NCBI RefSeq assembly: GCF_003351105.1
Contig: NZ_NKRG01000004.1
Coordinates: 1-64,000 of the forward strand
DNA: 64,000 bases
Reading direction: 5' to 3'
Source: Thermosipho africanus Ob7
GTDB lineage: Bacteria > Thermotogota > Thermotogae > Thermotogales > Fervidobacteriaceae
Shown piece after piece: positions 9,253-17,179 of the stretch (position 1 is the stretch's first letter; each line of letters starts with the position of its first letter). Below the pieces are notes generated by a model. The model saw nothing but the letters and a program-made list of their open reading frames with translations. It was not told the DNA's origin and made no database searches. A program made the translations under genes and the position numbers.

Positions 9253-9259
9253 TAAAAAT

Positions 9260-9793
9260 ATGAAGGTAGAAAGAGAAAAAAAATATCTTGTAGATGAAAA
9301 GCTTTTTCAGAATCTTAGAAAAAAAGCAATATATAAGTTGGGAGTTATCCAGTGGTATCTGGAGAAATGTGTATTTATTAAAGGTGAAAAATGTAGAATA
9401 AGGTATACTATAGATTCACAGGGGCGTGAAAATTGGGTTGTTGCTTTTAAATCACATCTTTTTGGGGATTATAAAAGACTTGAAGAAGAACATGAAGTAA
9501 AATTGGAAGATTTATCTATCTTAAGAGAAAAACCAGTGATTGCTAAGATAAGATATTTTCTTTTAATGGAGAAAGCCGAGGTAATTGTTGATGAATTTAT
9601 AGAGCTTGATTATCCATTAAAAGTTAAATATTTAGCGGAAATAGAAACAGATGAAGAGTTTAAAAAATTTGAAGAGATGTTTTCTTTGTCTAAGGCAGTT
9701 AAAGATTTTGAAGAATATACTAACAAAAATCTTGCAAGAGTTAGTAAATTTTCTCCTGAAGAGATTATTAGAAAAGTACAGACCATGCTATAA
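9260..9793 (+). CDS. CYTH domain protein (triphosphate tunnel family)
   Basis: A 177-residue protein with the CYTH signature: EREKKYLV at residues 4-11 (the ExExK motif), RIRY, the lysine of AFKS, the acidic EEEHEV and a late AEIETDEE. These charged residues line the triphosphate tunnel of the family, whose members include thiamine triphosphatase, inorganic triphosphatase and class IV adenylate cyclase. The exact substrate cannot be read from the sequence. The start at 9260 places ExExK at the N-terminus as in relatives; an in-frame GTG at 9209 would add 17 residues and lies upstream of the -10 element, so it is disfavoured. The gene is followed after 31 bases by a sugar nucleotidyltransferase gene, which has its own ribosome site. 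Confidence 0.75.
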   Translation: MKVEREKKYLVDEKLFQNLRKKAIYKLGVIQWYLEKCVFIKGEKCRIRYTIDSQGRENWVVAFKSHLFGDYKRLEEEHEVKLEDLSILREKPVIAKIRYFLLMEKAEVIVDEFIELDYPLKVKYLAEIETDEEFKKFEEMFSLSKAVKDFEEYTNKNLARVSKFSPEEIIRKVQTML

Positions 9794-9824
9794 TCAATTA
9801 GACATAAAAAAGAGGAGGGTGAAT

Positions 9825-10904
9825 ATGAAGGCTTTGATTTTGTGTGCTGGAAAAGGGACAAGGCTTAGGCCACTTACATTCACTATAGCTAAACATTTAA
9901 TTCCAATAGCAAATAAACCTGTAATATCATACAGTCTTGAAAAAATAAAAAGTGTTGGAATTGAAGAAGTTGGTATTGTAGTAAATCCGGAAAATATAAA
10001 AGACTTTAAGAATTTTTTTGGAAATGGTGAAAAATTTGGCTTGAAGATTGAATATATTCTTCAGCAGGAGCCTAAAGGGCTTGCTCATGCTGTAATGGTT
10101 TCAAAAGATTTTCTTAAAGATGATGATTTTTTGATGTACCTTGGAGATAACTTGATATTGGATGATATAACATCATTTGTTGAAGAATTTAAAAATGATG
10201 AGGACATGAAAGCTTCTATATTACTTTCACCAGTTAAGGACCCCTCAAGGTTTGGTGTGGCTGTTGTAAAAGGAGGAAAAATAATAGAAGTTGTAGAAAA
10301 GCCAAAAGAGCCAATATCTAACCTTGCTATAATCGGACTTTATTTATTTAGAAATACTATTTTTGAAGGAATCGCAAACATAAAACCTTCGTGGCGTGGG
10401 GAACTTGAAATAACAGATGCAATTGGATATTTGATAAAGAATAATTATAAAGTAAAAGGGCATGTTGTTTACGGTTGGTGGAAAGATACAGGAAAACCTG
10501 AAGATTTAATAGAGGCCAACAGAAAAATTTTGGATGATAATCATTTTAAAGTGCAAATTGATGGTATAGTTGATACTTCAAGTGTAATACAAGGGAGGGT
10601 ATCAATCGGAGAAAATAGTGAGATTATAAATAGTACTATTAGAGGACCTGTTGTAATTGGTAAGAATTGTATAATTAAAGATTCTTACATTGGACCATAC
10701 ACGTCAATAGGAAATAATGCAGTGATTGAAGATTGTGAGATAGAAAACAGCATATTGATGAGTCATGTTAAGCTAATGAATCTTCCATACCCTATTGATT
10801 CATCTCTTATAGGCAAGAATGTGCAGATTGTAAATAATGAAAAAAAGCCAAAAGCTATGAAGTTTGTTATTGGTGATATGGGCAAAGTCGAAATAGTGAG
10901 GTGA
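9825..10904 (+). CDS. Glucose-1-phosphate thymidylyltransferase-like nucleotidyltransferase
   Basis: Catalyses transfer of a nucleotidyl group to a sugar-1-phosphate for synthesis of cell-surface or storage sugars. The 359-residue protein has an N-terminal nucleotidyltransferase domain (LCAGKGTRLRPLTF at 5-18, the PKGLAHAV and LGDNLI regions, EKPKEPIS) and a C-terminal left-handed beta-helix with repeated hexapeptides (IGENSEI, VVIGKNC, IGPYTSIGNN). This long form is the RmlA-like type common in thermophiles and archaea; uridylyl or other specificity is possible. The ATG at 9825 follows GAGGAGGGTG. The stop codon overlaps the region of the next gene's ribosome site, so it heads an operon through hisS. 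Confidence 0.85.
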   Translation: MKALILCAGKGTRLRPLTFTIAKHLIPIANKPVISYSLEKIKSVGIEEVGIVVNPENIKDFKNFFGNGEKFGLKIEYILQQEPKGLAHAVMVSKDFLKDDDFLMYLGDNLILDDITSFVEEFKNDEDMKASILLSPVKDPSRFGVAVVKGGKIIEVVEKPKEPISNLAIIGLYLFRNTIFEGIANIKPSWRGELEITDAIGYLIKNNYKVKGHVVYGWWKDTGKPEDLIEANRKILDDNHFKVQIDGIVDTSSVIQGRVSIGENSEIINSTIRGPVVIGKNCIIKDSYIGPYTSIGNNAVIEDCEIENSILMSHVKLMNLPYPIDSSLIGKNVQIVNNEKKPKAMKFVIGDMGKVEIVR

Positions 10905-10912
10905 AGTCTGTA

Positions 10913-11734
10913 TTGATAAAGTTAATAGTTACTGATTTAGATGGTACATTATTAGATGATCAAAAAAACATACCACCCCAAAATGTTTTTGCTTTAAGGA
11001 AAGCTATGGAAAAAGGGATTCATGTAAGTATTGCAACGGGTAGAAATTATTATTCGGCTAAAAGGTATATTGATGAATTAGGTTTGGATGTCCCTGTTAT
11101 ACTGCAAAATGGTGCTTTTATCTACATGCCTTTGGAGAATAAAGTTTTGTACGAGTCGTTATTAGAGTCAGCCATTGCAAAGGACCTTATAAATTACGCA
11201 AGAAAATTTGAACTCGATTACATTTTGTATTCATATTTTTTAGATGAAATTGATATGTATATGGACAAGGAACATAACGGAGGATTTGTAACCTATATTA
11301 AGCAAAATAGTTGGAGAATAAGGTATGTGGATGATGTTTTAAGATATATATCGAGAGAAAAGGTAGCGCAAGTAGTTTTAATAGGAGATGAATCAAAAAT
11401 TTGGTATATAAATGATATAATAAAGCAAAAGTATCCTGGAAAATATAGCGTTGTAAAAAGTACAGTTGTTGATGGCTGGAGCTTTATAGAATTTTTTGGT
11501 CCAGGATCCTCAAAGGAGGAAGCTGTAGCCTTTTTAATGAATTATTTTAATGTAAAAAGTGAAGAAACTATGTTTTTGGGGGATGGATATAACGACCTAG
11601 GAGCTATGAAATTGGTTGGTTTTCCGGTTGCAGTAGGTAATGCATGTGACGAAGCAAAAGAAACATCACGGTTTGTCACCCTTTCAAATAACGAAGGGGG
11701 AGTAGCTTTTGCAATTGAAAAGTTTGTTCTTTAG
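10913..11734 (+). CDS. HAD superfamily Cof-type phosphatase
   Basis: A 273-residue cytoplasmic phosphatase of the Cof/YidA kind. Motif I is VTDLDGTLLDD (nucleophile Asp8 and Asp10), motif II is in IATGRNYYSA, the cap domain lies about residues 85-185, and motif IV is LGDGYNDLGAM followed by VAVGNACDEAK. The TTG at 10913 is chosen because it gives the canonical MIKLIVTDLDGT start and lies eight bases after GAGGTGA; an overlapping GTG at 10901 has no such site. Substrate is unknown; such enzymes hydrolyse sugar phosphates, nucleotides or flavin phosphates. It sits between a sugar nucleotidyltransferase and a TPR protein. Confidence 0.85.
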   Translation: MIKLIVTDLDGTLLDDQKNIPPQNVFALRKAMEKGIHVSIATGRNYYSAKRYIDELGLDVPVILQNGAFIYMPLENKVLYESLLESAIAKDLINYARKFELDYILYSYFLDEIDMYMDKEHNGGFVTYIKQNSWRIRYVDDVLRYISREKVAQVVLIGDESKIWYINDIIKQKYPGKYSVVKSTVVDGWSFIEFFGPGSSKEEAVAFLMNYFNVKSEETMFLGDGYNDLGAMKLVGFPVAVGNACDEAKETSRFVTLSNNEGGVAFAIEKFVL

Positions 11735-12413
11735 CTTGATTTTAATTTCTGTTTTTTCTTTTTCATACGATATGGTAGATCTTCAGGTGGCTGTTGGCGA
11801 GAGAAATCAAGAAAAAGTATTAAGTATACTTAGTTCATTGGAATATGAAAAATTACCTCTTGAATTTAAATGTGAAGTAATTCTTGCATATACAGATTTA
11901 TATTTTTGGGGTGAAAATATACCAAAAAATGATTATCAAGAATTAGCCAAAAAGTACGTAGATGAGCTTTTAGAAAAGGAACAAACCTACTGGAAAGTTT
12001 ATTATGCAGCAGCTCTTGTATACGGGCATTATGTTCAAAAAAACTATCTTTTAGCACTTTTTTATTCGTCAAAAGTTTTTAATTATGCAAAAAAATCGGT
12101 TGAGCTTGGGCAAGATCAATACCTTGCCCATCTTTTATATGGCATATTAAACCTTGAAACACCATTTGGGAAATTAGAACTTGCTGAAACCCATCTTTTA
12201 AAAGCACTTGAGCTTAATCCTAACCATGTTTATACCTATGTAGAACTTGGAAAGTTGTATGAAAAGAAAAAAGAATGTAAAAAAGCAAAAGAGATGTATG
12301 AGAAGGCACTTAAAATACCTGGAATGAAAATTTGGAGTTATGTAAACAAAGAGGGTAAAATAGAAGCAAGGCAGAGACTTTCGGAGGTGGAAAAACGGTG
12401 TACAAGCGAATAA
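11709..12413 (+). CDS. Secreted TPR-repeat protein
   Basis: A 234-residue protein of unknown specific function. Residues 1-20 (MQLKSLFFSLILISVFSFS) look like a Sec signal peptide, so it is probably periplasmic. Tetratricopeptide-like helices are visible, best in HLLKALELNPNHVYTYVELG (about 160-180) followed by LYEKKKECKKAKEMYEKALK. The TTG at 11709 follows GGGGGAG by six bases and overlaps the preceding gene by 26 bases; it overlaps hisS by 16 bases at its other end, so the three are translationally coupled. TPR proteins act as binding scaffolds; partners are not evident. Confidence 0.75.
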   Translation: MQLKSLFFSLILISVFSFSYDMVDLQVAVGERNQEKVLSILSSLEYEKLPLEFKCEVILAYTDLYFWGENIPKNDYQELAKKYVDELLEKEQTYWKVYYAAALVYGHYVQKNYLLALFYSSKVFNYAKKSVELGQDQYLAHLLYGILNLETPFGKLELAETHLLKALELNPNHVYTYVELGKLYEKKKECKKAKEMYEKALKIPGMKIWSYVNKEGKIEARQRLSEVEKRCTSE

Positions 12414-13654
12414 AAGGTACAGAGGATATTTTTGGAGATGATATTAAGTACTGGTATTATATTGAAAATGTTGTTAAAGAAACTGTAAGGCTATATGGTT
12501 ATTCAGAAATAAGAACTCCCATTTTTGAGGCCACAGAGTTATTTATAAGAAGTGTTGGAGAGGAAACGGATATTGTCCAGAAAGAAATGTATACTTTTGA
12601 GGATAAGGGGCAAAGAAGTATTACGTTAAGACCTGAAGGAACTGCTCCAACCATTCGTGCATTTATTGAAAATTCGATGATGGCAACAGGCTTACCCAAA
12701 AGGTTATTTTATATCGGTCCTATGTTTAGGTACGAAAGGCCTCAAAAGGGAAGACAAAGACAATTTCATCAATTTGGAGTAGAGTTAATTGGTTCTCCTT
12801 CACCACTTGCAGATGCAGAAGGAATAATTGTTGCTGATAGAGTTTTAAAGAACCTTGGACTTTTGAACTATACTATAAAGATCAATTCTATTGGTTGTGA
12901 TAAATGTAGAGCAAATTATAAAAATGCGTTAAAAGAGTACTATTCAGATAAATTAGATTACGTATGTGATGATTGCAAAAGAAGATATAATACTAATGTT
13001 TTAAGATTGCTCGATTGTAAAGTTGACGTTGAATATGTAAAAGATGCTCCAAAGATTACAGATTATTTATGTGATGATTGCAAACACCACTATGAAGAGA
13101 CAAAAAGATTACTGGATAATTTAAAAATTAAATATGTAGAAGATCCGCTTCTTGTAAGAGGCCTTGACTATTACAATGGTGTGGTTTTTGAAATTCATCA
13201 TGGAGACCTTGGAGCACAAAGTGCAGTTGGTGGTGGGGGAAGATATGATAAATTAATAAAGGAACTTGGAGGAAGTCAAACACCATCGTTGGGTTTTGCA
13301 ATGGGAATAGAAAGGCTTATTATAGCGTTAAAAAATGAAAAAATTCCAGTTGAAGATATAAAGAATAACGAGATATTTGTTGCTCACCTTGGAGAGCAAG
13401 CAAGAATTGAGGCATTAAAAATAGCTGAAGATTTAAGGGACAATGGCATATCTGTGGTATTTAGTACAATGGAAAGAGGTTTAAGTGCTCAATTAAAACA
13501 TGCAGCAAGGTTGAAATGTAAACTCTGTGTAATTGTAGGTGAAAATGAGCTTGAAAGAAATATTGTGATACTTAGAAACATGGAAACAGGAGAGCAGATA
13601 GAAATAGAAAGAGATTATGTTGTAGGAACAGCTAAAGAATGGATTGAAGAGTGA
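12398..13654 (+). CDS. hisS: Histidyl-tRNA synthetase
   Basis: Class II aminoacyl-tRNA synthetase that charges tRNA-His. The 418-residue protein has motif 2 (FRYERPQKGRQRQFHQFG), the histidine-specific RGLDYYNGVVFEI, the GGGGRYDKL loop and motif 3 (LGFAMGIERLI), with an anticodon-binding C-terminal domain from about residue 325. The insertion around residues 165-230 contains paired cysteines (CDKC, CDDC, CDDC), suggesting a metal-binding module as in several thermophiles. GTG start at 12398 follows GGAGGTG. It overlaps the TPR gene upstream and is followed by a small pilin-like gene. Confidence 0.95.
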   Translation: MYKRIKGTEDIFGDDIKYWYYIENVVKETVRLYGYSEIRTPIFEATELFIRSVGEETDIVQKEMYTFEDKGQRSITLRPEGTAPTIRAFIENSMMATGLPKRLFYIGPMFRYERPQKGRQRQFHQFGVELIGSPSPLADAEGIIVADRVLKNLGLLNYTIKINSIGCDKCRANYKNALKEYYSDKLDYVCDDCKRRYNTNVLRLLDCKVDVEYVKDAPKITDYLCDDCKHHYEETKRLLDNLKIKYVEDPLLVRGLDYYNGVVFEIHHGDLGAQSAVGGGGRYDKLIKELGGSQTPSLGFAMGIERLIIALKNEKIPVEDIKNNEIFVAHLGEQARIEALKIAEDLRDNGISVVFSTMERGLSAQLKHAARLKCKLCVIVGENELERNIVILRNMETGEQIEIERDYVVGTAKEWIEE

Positions 13655-13658
13655 AAGT

Positions 13659-13979
13659 ATGAGTTATATAGAGGCAGTTATAGCTATAGTCCTTGTTTTT
13701 GTAGCTGTAACTGCCGTTTTCACGTCAATTGAGTATCAACAAAAAATGTATTCTGAAATACTTGAGCGTGAATTACTCCAATTGTATTCAGAAGATCTTT
13801 TCTGGATAACATTTTATAACCTTCCAAACACCACCCCTTTTGATTCTTTTGAAACCTCCTATTCAACAAAAAATGCATATGTAGTTAAAGATTATGAAAA
13901 AATAGAAAAAGAGATTAATTGTATAACCTTTACTTTTCCTAGTAATAAGAAGGTAAATATATACTATTTTCAAAAGTGA
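13659..13979 (+). CDS. Small membrane-anchored protein with a pilin-like N-terminus
   Basis: A 106-residue protein with one N-terminal hydrophobic segment (IEAVIAIVLVFVAVTAVF) and a soluble C-terminal part; no enzyme family recognised. The hydrophobic stretch preceded by a short leader and containing a glutamate resembles type IV pseudopilins. If translation started instead at the in-frame TTG at 13644, the leader would be MKSES and the glutamate would be at position +5 after the serine, exactly as in prepilins, though serine at -1 is uncommon. The ATG at 13659 has a weak GAGTG site five bases away. The gene follows hisS directly and ends at a strong terminator. Confidence 0.55.
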   Translation: MSYIEAVIAIVLVFVAVTAVFTSIEYQQKMYSEILERELLQLYSEDLFWITFYNLPNTTPFDSFETSYSTKNAYVVKDYEKIEKEINCITFTFPSNKKVNIYYFQK

Positions 13980-13991
13980 TAGTTTTAGACT

Positions 13992-14021
13992 AAAAGAGAG
14001 AGGGGGTTCCCTCTCTCTTTT
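13992..14021. terminator. Bidirectional terminator between the hisS operon and the antiporter gene
   Basis: A 13-bp perfect stem (AAAAGAGAGAGGG at 13992-14004 with its complement at 14009-14021) and a four-base loop between convergent genes. The antiporter stop codon lies inside the right edge. Confidence 0.9.
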
Positions 14022-15708
14022 ATTGCATTTCTTCTTTTAAATCTTTTGGATTGGTTGATTTTCCAAAAAATCTTAATATTGCTAATATAGAAGAAAATCC
14101 AATTATTAAAGAAATCCAAATTGGTACACCAATTCCTACCAACAGGTAGCCGATAATGGCAATACTTGCAGCTGTAATTGCATATGGTAGTTGTGTCTTA
14201 ACGTGATCAATGTGATCAGCGGATGAAGCCATTGAAGACATAATTGTGGTGTCTGAAATAGGCGAACAATGATCTCCAAATGTTGAACCTGTTAAAACAG
14301 CTCCCAAAGTAGCAAATACTAATGTTGAAGGTTCATTTCCTGTATATGCAGCTGCTAAAGGAATAGCCAGAGGAAGCATTATAGCCATTGTCCCCCAAGA
14401 AGTTCCTGTTGCAAATGCAACAATTGACGAAAGAATAAATACTAAGGCAGGAATTAACCAACCTGGAAATGATGAAGAGACTATTTTTACTAAATAATCT
14501 GCTGTACCAAGATCAGTTGCAATAGAACCTATAGACCATGCCAAAATTAAGATTATTGTAGTTATAACCAACGATTTTGCGCCTTCAACCCATGCTTCTA
14601 GCGCTTTTCTTAGAGTCATAATACCTTGAGAAACAGCCATGATGATTGCAATAATACTTGCCAGAGCTGATGCCCAAATTAGTGCTGCAGAAGCATCTGC
14701 ATCACCAAAAGCATTTCTAATTCCTTCTAAGTTGAAAGGTTTTTCTATTCCTCCACCCGAATACCATAAACCTATAAATGCAAAGATGATTAGTGTAAGG
14801 ATTGGTATTAAAGCATTTGAAATTTTCAGAGGAACATTTGAGTTATCTAGTTCTTTTTCAAAGTCAGTTGATAGCATTGGTTCGGCATTGTCCGCTAATA
14901 CTTTTCCAGTTAACCTCGCCCTTTTTTCAGCATCGTACATTGGACCAAAATCTCTTAGCAAAAGGCCGACCATAAATACCATAAATAATGCAAACAGGCC
15001 GTACATTCTATATGGAATTGATTTGAAAAATACATTATATGGATTTACACTTGTTCCTAGAGAATTGAATGCATCTGATATTAGTCCTAATTCATAACCA
15101 ATCCATGTGGATATAGCAGCCATAGTTGCTACAGGTGCGGCTGTTGAATCAACAATGTAAGATAATTTTTCCCTCGAAATTTTTAATTTATCAGTTAAAG
15201 GCCTCATCGTGGGACCAACAATAAGGGTGTTAGCATAATCATCAAAAAACACAACAACACCCATTAATGTAGTTACTAATTGAGCGCTTCTTGGAGTTTT
15301 AGCTTTTTTTGCAAGAGCATTAGCAATTGCTCTAGTTCCACCCATTTTTGCAATAACTCCGACTAATCCTCCAATGGTTAGTGTAAATATAATTATACCT
15401 GCATGCCAACTGTCTGCTAAAGCGTTTACAGGATATTCAAAAGTTTTCGTATAACTTTCTATTATTTTCATAAAAAAGTTAGAATTAGATGTTGCAAAGA
15501 CATTAATTACTGCTCCTGAAAAAACACCTATTAATAGTGAAAGTATAACTTCTTTTGTGATAAAGGCTAAAACGATAGCTAATAAAGGTGGAATAACTGA
15601 CCAGAAGCCATATTTCACTGACTCTGTATTTTCACTATTTGCAAATGTTAATGAAGCTGTTAATAAGAGTACTATTAAGATGAAAATTACAAAAGTGTTT
15701 TTTTTCAT
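14020..15708 (-). CDS. NhaC-family Na+/H+ antiporter-like membrane transporter
   Basis: A 562-residue polytopic inner-membrane protein with about twelve hydrophobic segments. The N-terminal 24 residues resemble a signal peptide, as in longer NhaC proteins. Family-typical stretches are MGVVVFFDDYANTLIVGPTM, the SAALIWASALASI region and ATGTSWGTMAIMLPL followed by GSTFGDHCSPISDT. NhaC relatives exchange Na+ or H+, and some members carry amino acids or organic acids, so the transported substrate is not certain; an arginine/ornithine role is conceivable given the arc and ord loci but is not shown. ATG follows AAAGGAGGG. It appears to be a single-gene unit ending at the shared terminator. Confidence 0.85.
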   Translation of the reverse strand: MKKNTFVIFILIVLLLTASLTFANSENTESVKYGFWSVIPPLLAIVLAFITKEVILSLLIGVFSGAVINVFATSNSNFFMKIIESYTKTFEYPVNALADSWHAGIIIFTLTIGGLVGVIAKMGGTRAIANALAKKAKTPRSAQLVTTLMGVVVFFDDYANTLIVGPTMRPLTDKLKISREKLSYIVDSTAAPVATMAAISTWIGYELGLISDAFNSLGTSVNPYNVFFKSIPYRMYGLFALFMVFMVGLLLRDFGPMYDAEKRARLTGKVLADNAEPMLSTDFEKELDNSNVPLKISNALIPILTLIIFAFIGLWYSGGGIEKPFNLEGIRNAFGDADASAALIWASALASIIAIIMAVSQGIMTLRKALEAWVEGAKSLVITTIILILAWSIGSIATDLGTADYLVKIVSSSFPGWLIPALVFILSSIVAFATGTSWGTMAIMLPLAIPLAAAYTGNEPSTLVFATLGAVLTGSTFGDHCSPISDTTIMSSMASSADHIDHVKTQLPYAITAASIAIIGYLLVGIGVPIWISLIIGFSSILAILRFFGKSTNPKDLKEEMQ

Positions 15709-15943
15709 GAAATCCCTCCTTTAGAGAGTAATAGGAAATTCAATTTATGTAAGTTGATTGTTTTGAAACTTTTTTGTAAAAAAAGATGCTTATTTTTAAT
15801 AAATTTTAGCATAAATATATCTTAGAGAAAAAGTATTTAAATAGTCTTAAAAAGAACAATATATAAATTCTGTAATGAATAATTGCTGATAGAGAATTAT
15901 TTTTTCATATCAGAGAGTAAATCTAATATTATTTTGTAAAAAT

Positions 15944-15972
15944 TTGACATATAATTTCATATAGGATATAAT
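15944..15972 (+). promoter_or_regulatory. Consensus promoter of the HTH-ABC operon
   Basis: TTGACA (15944-15949) and TATAAT (15967-15972) are separated by exactly 17 bases. Both hexamers match the sigma-70 consensus perfectly. Transcription would start near 15979, inside the palindrome described next. Confidence 0.9.
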
Positions 15973-15989
15973 TTCAATGGAATTGAAAT
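15971..15989. promoter_or_regulatory. Palindromic operator overlapping the transcription start
   Basis: ATTTCAATGGAATTGAAAT is a perfect 8-bp inverted repeat with a three-base centre. It overlaps the last bases of the -10 hexamer and the expected start point and lies 22 bases before the regulator gene, the normal place for an autorepressor site. Confidence 0.65.
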
Positions 15990-16010
15990 AAATGGTAATA
16001 AGGTGATAGT

Positions 16011-16544
16011 ATGAATGAACTTTTAAAGGTAATTTCATCACCACAGCTTTTTGAAGTGCTTAATTTTTTGAAAAATAATCCAAATATGAACCCAAGTACA
16101 ATTGCAAAAAAACTGGGCTATCATACTTTTACAGTTCAGAGGTACCTTGAAATAATGGAAAAGTTTAATATAGTCTCATTTAAAGAGGAAAGAAAAGTGG
16201 GAAGACCTTCAAAAAAGTATAGATACATTGGTGGAAAAATCACCATTGATATAGATGAAATTTTGAACATTTTTAATCTCAAAGGAAAAAGAGTAAGGGA
16301 AAAGGCCGGAGATTTTAAATATAGCTATGATTTAAATAAAGAGACAATAAAAGGTGTAATTTTGAATAATAAGAAGATTAAATTTAATGAAGTAGAGGGG
16401 AAAATACTATTTTTAATTCCACCAGTAAATTCAAATGGGATAACAGTTTGTGAAATATCAAACAAAATAAGCATAAATGAATTTGATATTTTATTTGCAA
16501 TTAAAAAATTTCTTTCCTTGGATTTGATTGAGGTGGTTGAATAA
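16011..16544 (+). CDS. Winged-helix transcription regulator of the adjacent ABC operon
   Basis: A 177-residue protein with an N-terminal helix-turn-helix (residues about 20-70): NPSTIAKKLGYHTFTVQRYL is the recognition region and GRPSKKYRYIG looks like the wing. A second, weaker helical repeat at the C-terminus (ITVCEISNKISINEFDILFA) could be another DNA-binding or dimerisation module. ATG follows AAGGTGAT. The gene starts an operon with a membrane protein and an ABC exporter (stop and start codons overlap or nearly so), so it is probably a local, autoregulated repressor acting at the palindrome 15971-15989. Inducer unknown. Confidence 0.75.
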   Translation: MNELLKVISSPQLFEVLNFLKNNPNMNPSTIAKKLGYHTFTVQRYLEIMEKFNIVSFKEERKVGRPSKKYRYIGGKITIDIDEILNIFNLKGKRVREKAGDFKYSYDLNKETIKGVILNNKKIKFNEVEGKILFLIPPVNSNGITVCEISNKISINEFDILFAIKKFLSLDLIEVVE

Positions 16545-17179
16545 TGCTTGAAGTAATATTTACACTTATTTTTATAGTACTTTTTAGGTTTATTATTTTA
16601 AAATTTCTAGGATACGATAGAAAAAGTATCTTGTTAAGAGATAGCGAGTTTTGGTCACTCTTGATATTTGTTGGCATTGCACTTTCCATATTTTTCGACA
16701 AAAGTAATTATTTGTTGTATATTCTTGTTTTATTAGGTATTTTGATGAATGTTTTTAATTATATTAGTCATAGATTAACATTTGCTTCGATGCTTTCTAG
16801 AATATTTATATTTCTAATTTTGTTGTTTCCTAAATATATTTGGATAGTATCAATTTTTGCAATATTTAGTATTTACAGAATGAAGAGGACACCTATATAT
16901 AATTGGATTTATAATTCTAAAGTAGCAGAGCAAATTGCAAAAACTTGTGAAAAAGGAGAATATACAAGAAAGCCAATTATTGTATTTGCCCCTTTTAATA
17001 GATCTGCTATTTTCTATGGAAAAGGATTTACAGTAAATGTAAAGGAAGATAAGGCTATTTTTAGAATTTCACGTAAAACACATAGATTATTGGGTTTTCC
17101 AAAATTGAGTGAGTTTTGTGAAAAATTTTCTGAATACATCAGGGGGTGGTTAAATGATAAAGGCAAGGAATTTAACTAA
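16544..17179 (+). CDS. Membrane protein of unknown function in an ABC operon
   Basis: A 211-residue protein not assigned to a known family here. Residues 1-120 form about five hydrophobic helices; the C-terminal 80 residues are soluble and basic (around APFNRSAIFYGKGFTVNVKED). Its ATG overlaps the stop of the regulator gene (TAATG) and it overlaps the ABC ATPase gene by 26 bases, so its product is made with the exporter in a coupled way. It may be an accessory or sensor subunit of the transporter, but this is only context. Confidence 0.65.
   Translation: MLEVIFTLIFIVLFRFIILKFLGYDRKSILLRDSEFWSLLIFVGIALSIFFDKSNYLLYILVLLGILMNVFNYISHRLTFASMLSRIFIFLILLFPKYIWIVSIFAIFSIYRMKRTPIYNWIYNSKVAEQIAKTCEKGEYTRKPIIVFAPFNRSAIFYGKGFTVNVKEDKAIFRISRKTHRLLGFPKLSEFCEKFSEYIRGWLNDKGKEFN

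Larger units (their letters stand above)
8900..9259. other. 360-base intergenic region between divergent genes
   Basis: Very AT-rich region between the receptor gene (minus) and the CYTH gene (plus). On the minus strand an extended -10 (TGATAAAAT, 8976-8968) is a weak receptor promoter candidate. A perfect AT-only palindrome lies at 9172-9193 and an extended -10 for the CYTH gene at 9244-9252. No other coding sequence, RNA gene or riboswitch was recognised. Confidence 0.5.
15709..16010. other. 302-base intergenic region between divergent genes
   Basis: On the minus strand TGCTAAAAT (15811-15803) is a weak extended -10 candidate for the antiporter gene. On the plus strand a consensus promoter and palindromic operator precede the regulator gene (15944-15989). 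No RNA structure or additional gene was recognised in the rest. Confidence 0.5.

Noticed and set aside
14639-15097. 152-codon plus-strand frame opposite the NhaC-like gene
   Set aside because: Antisense to a conserved transporter with matching start, ribosome site and terminator; no family features of its own.
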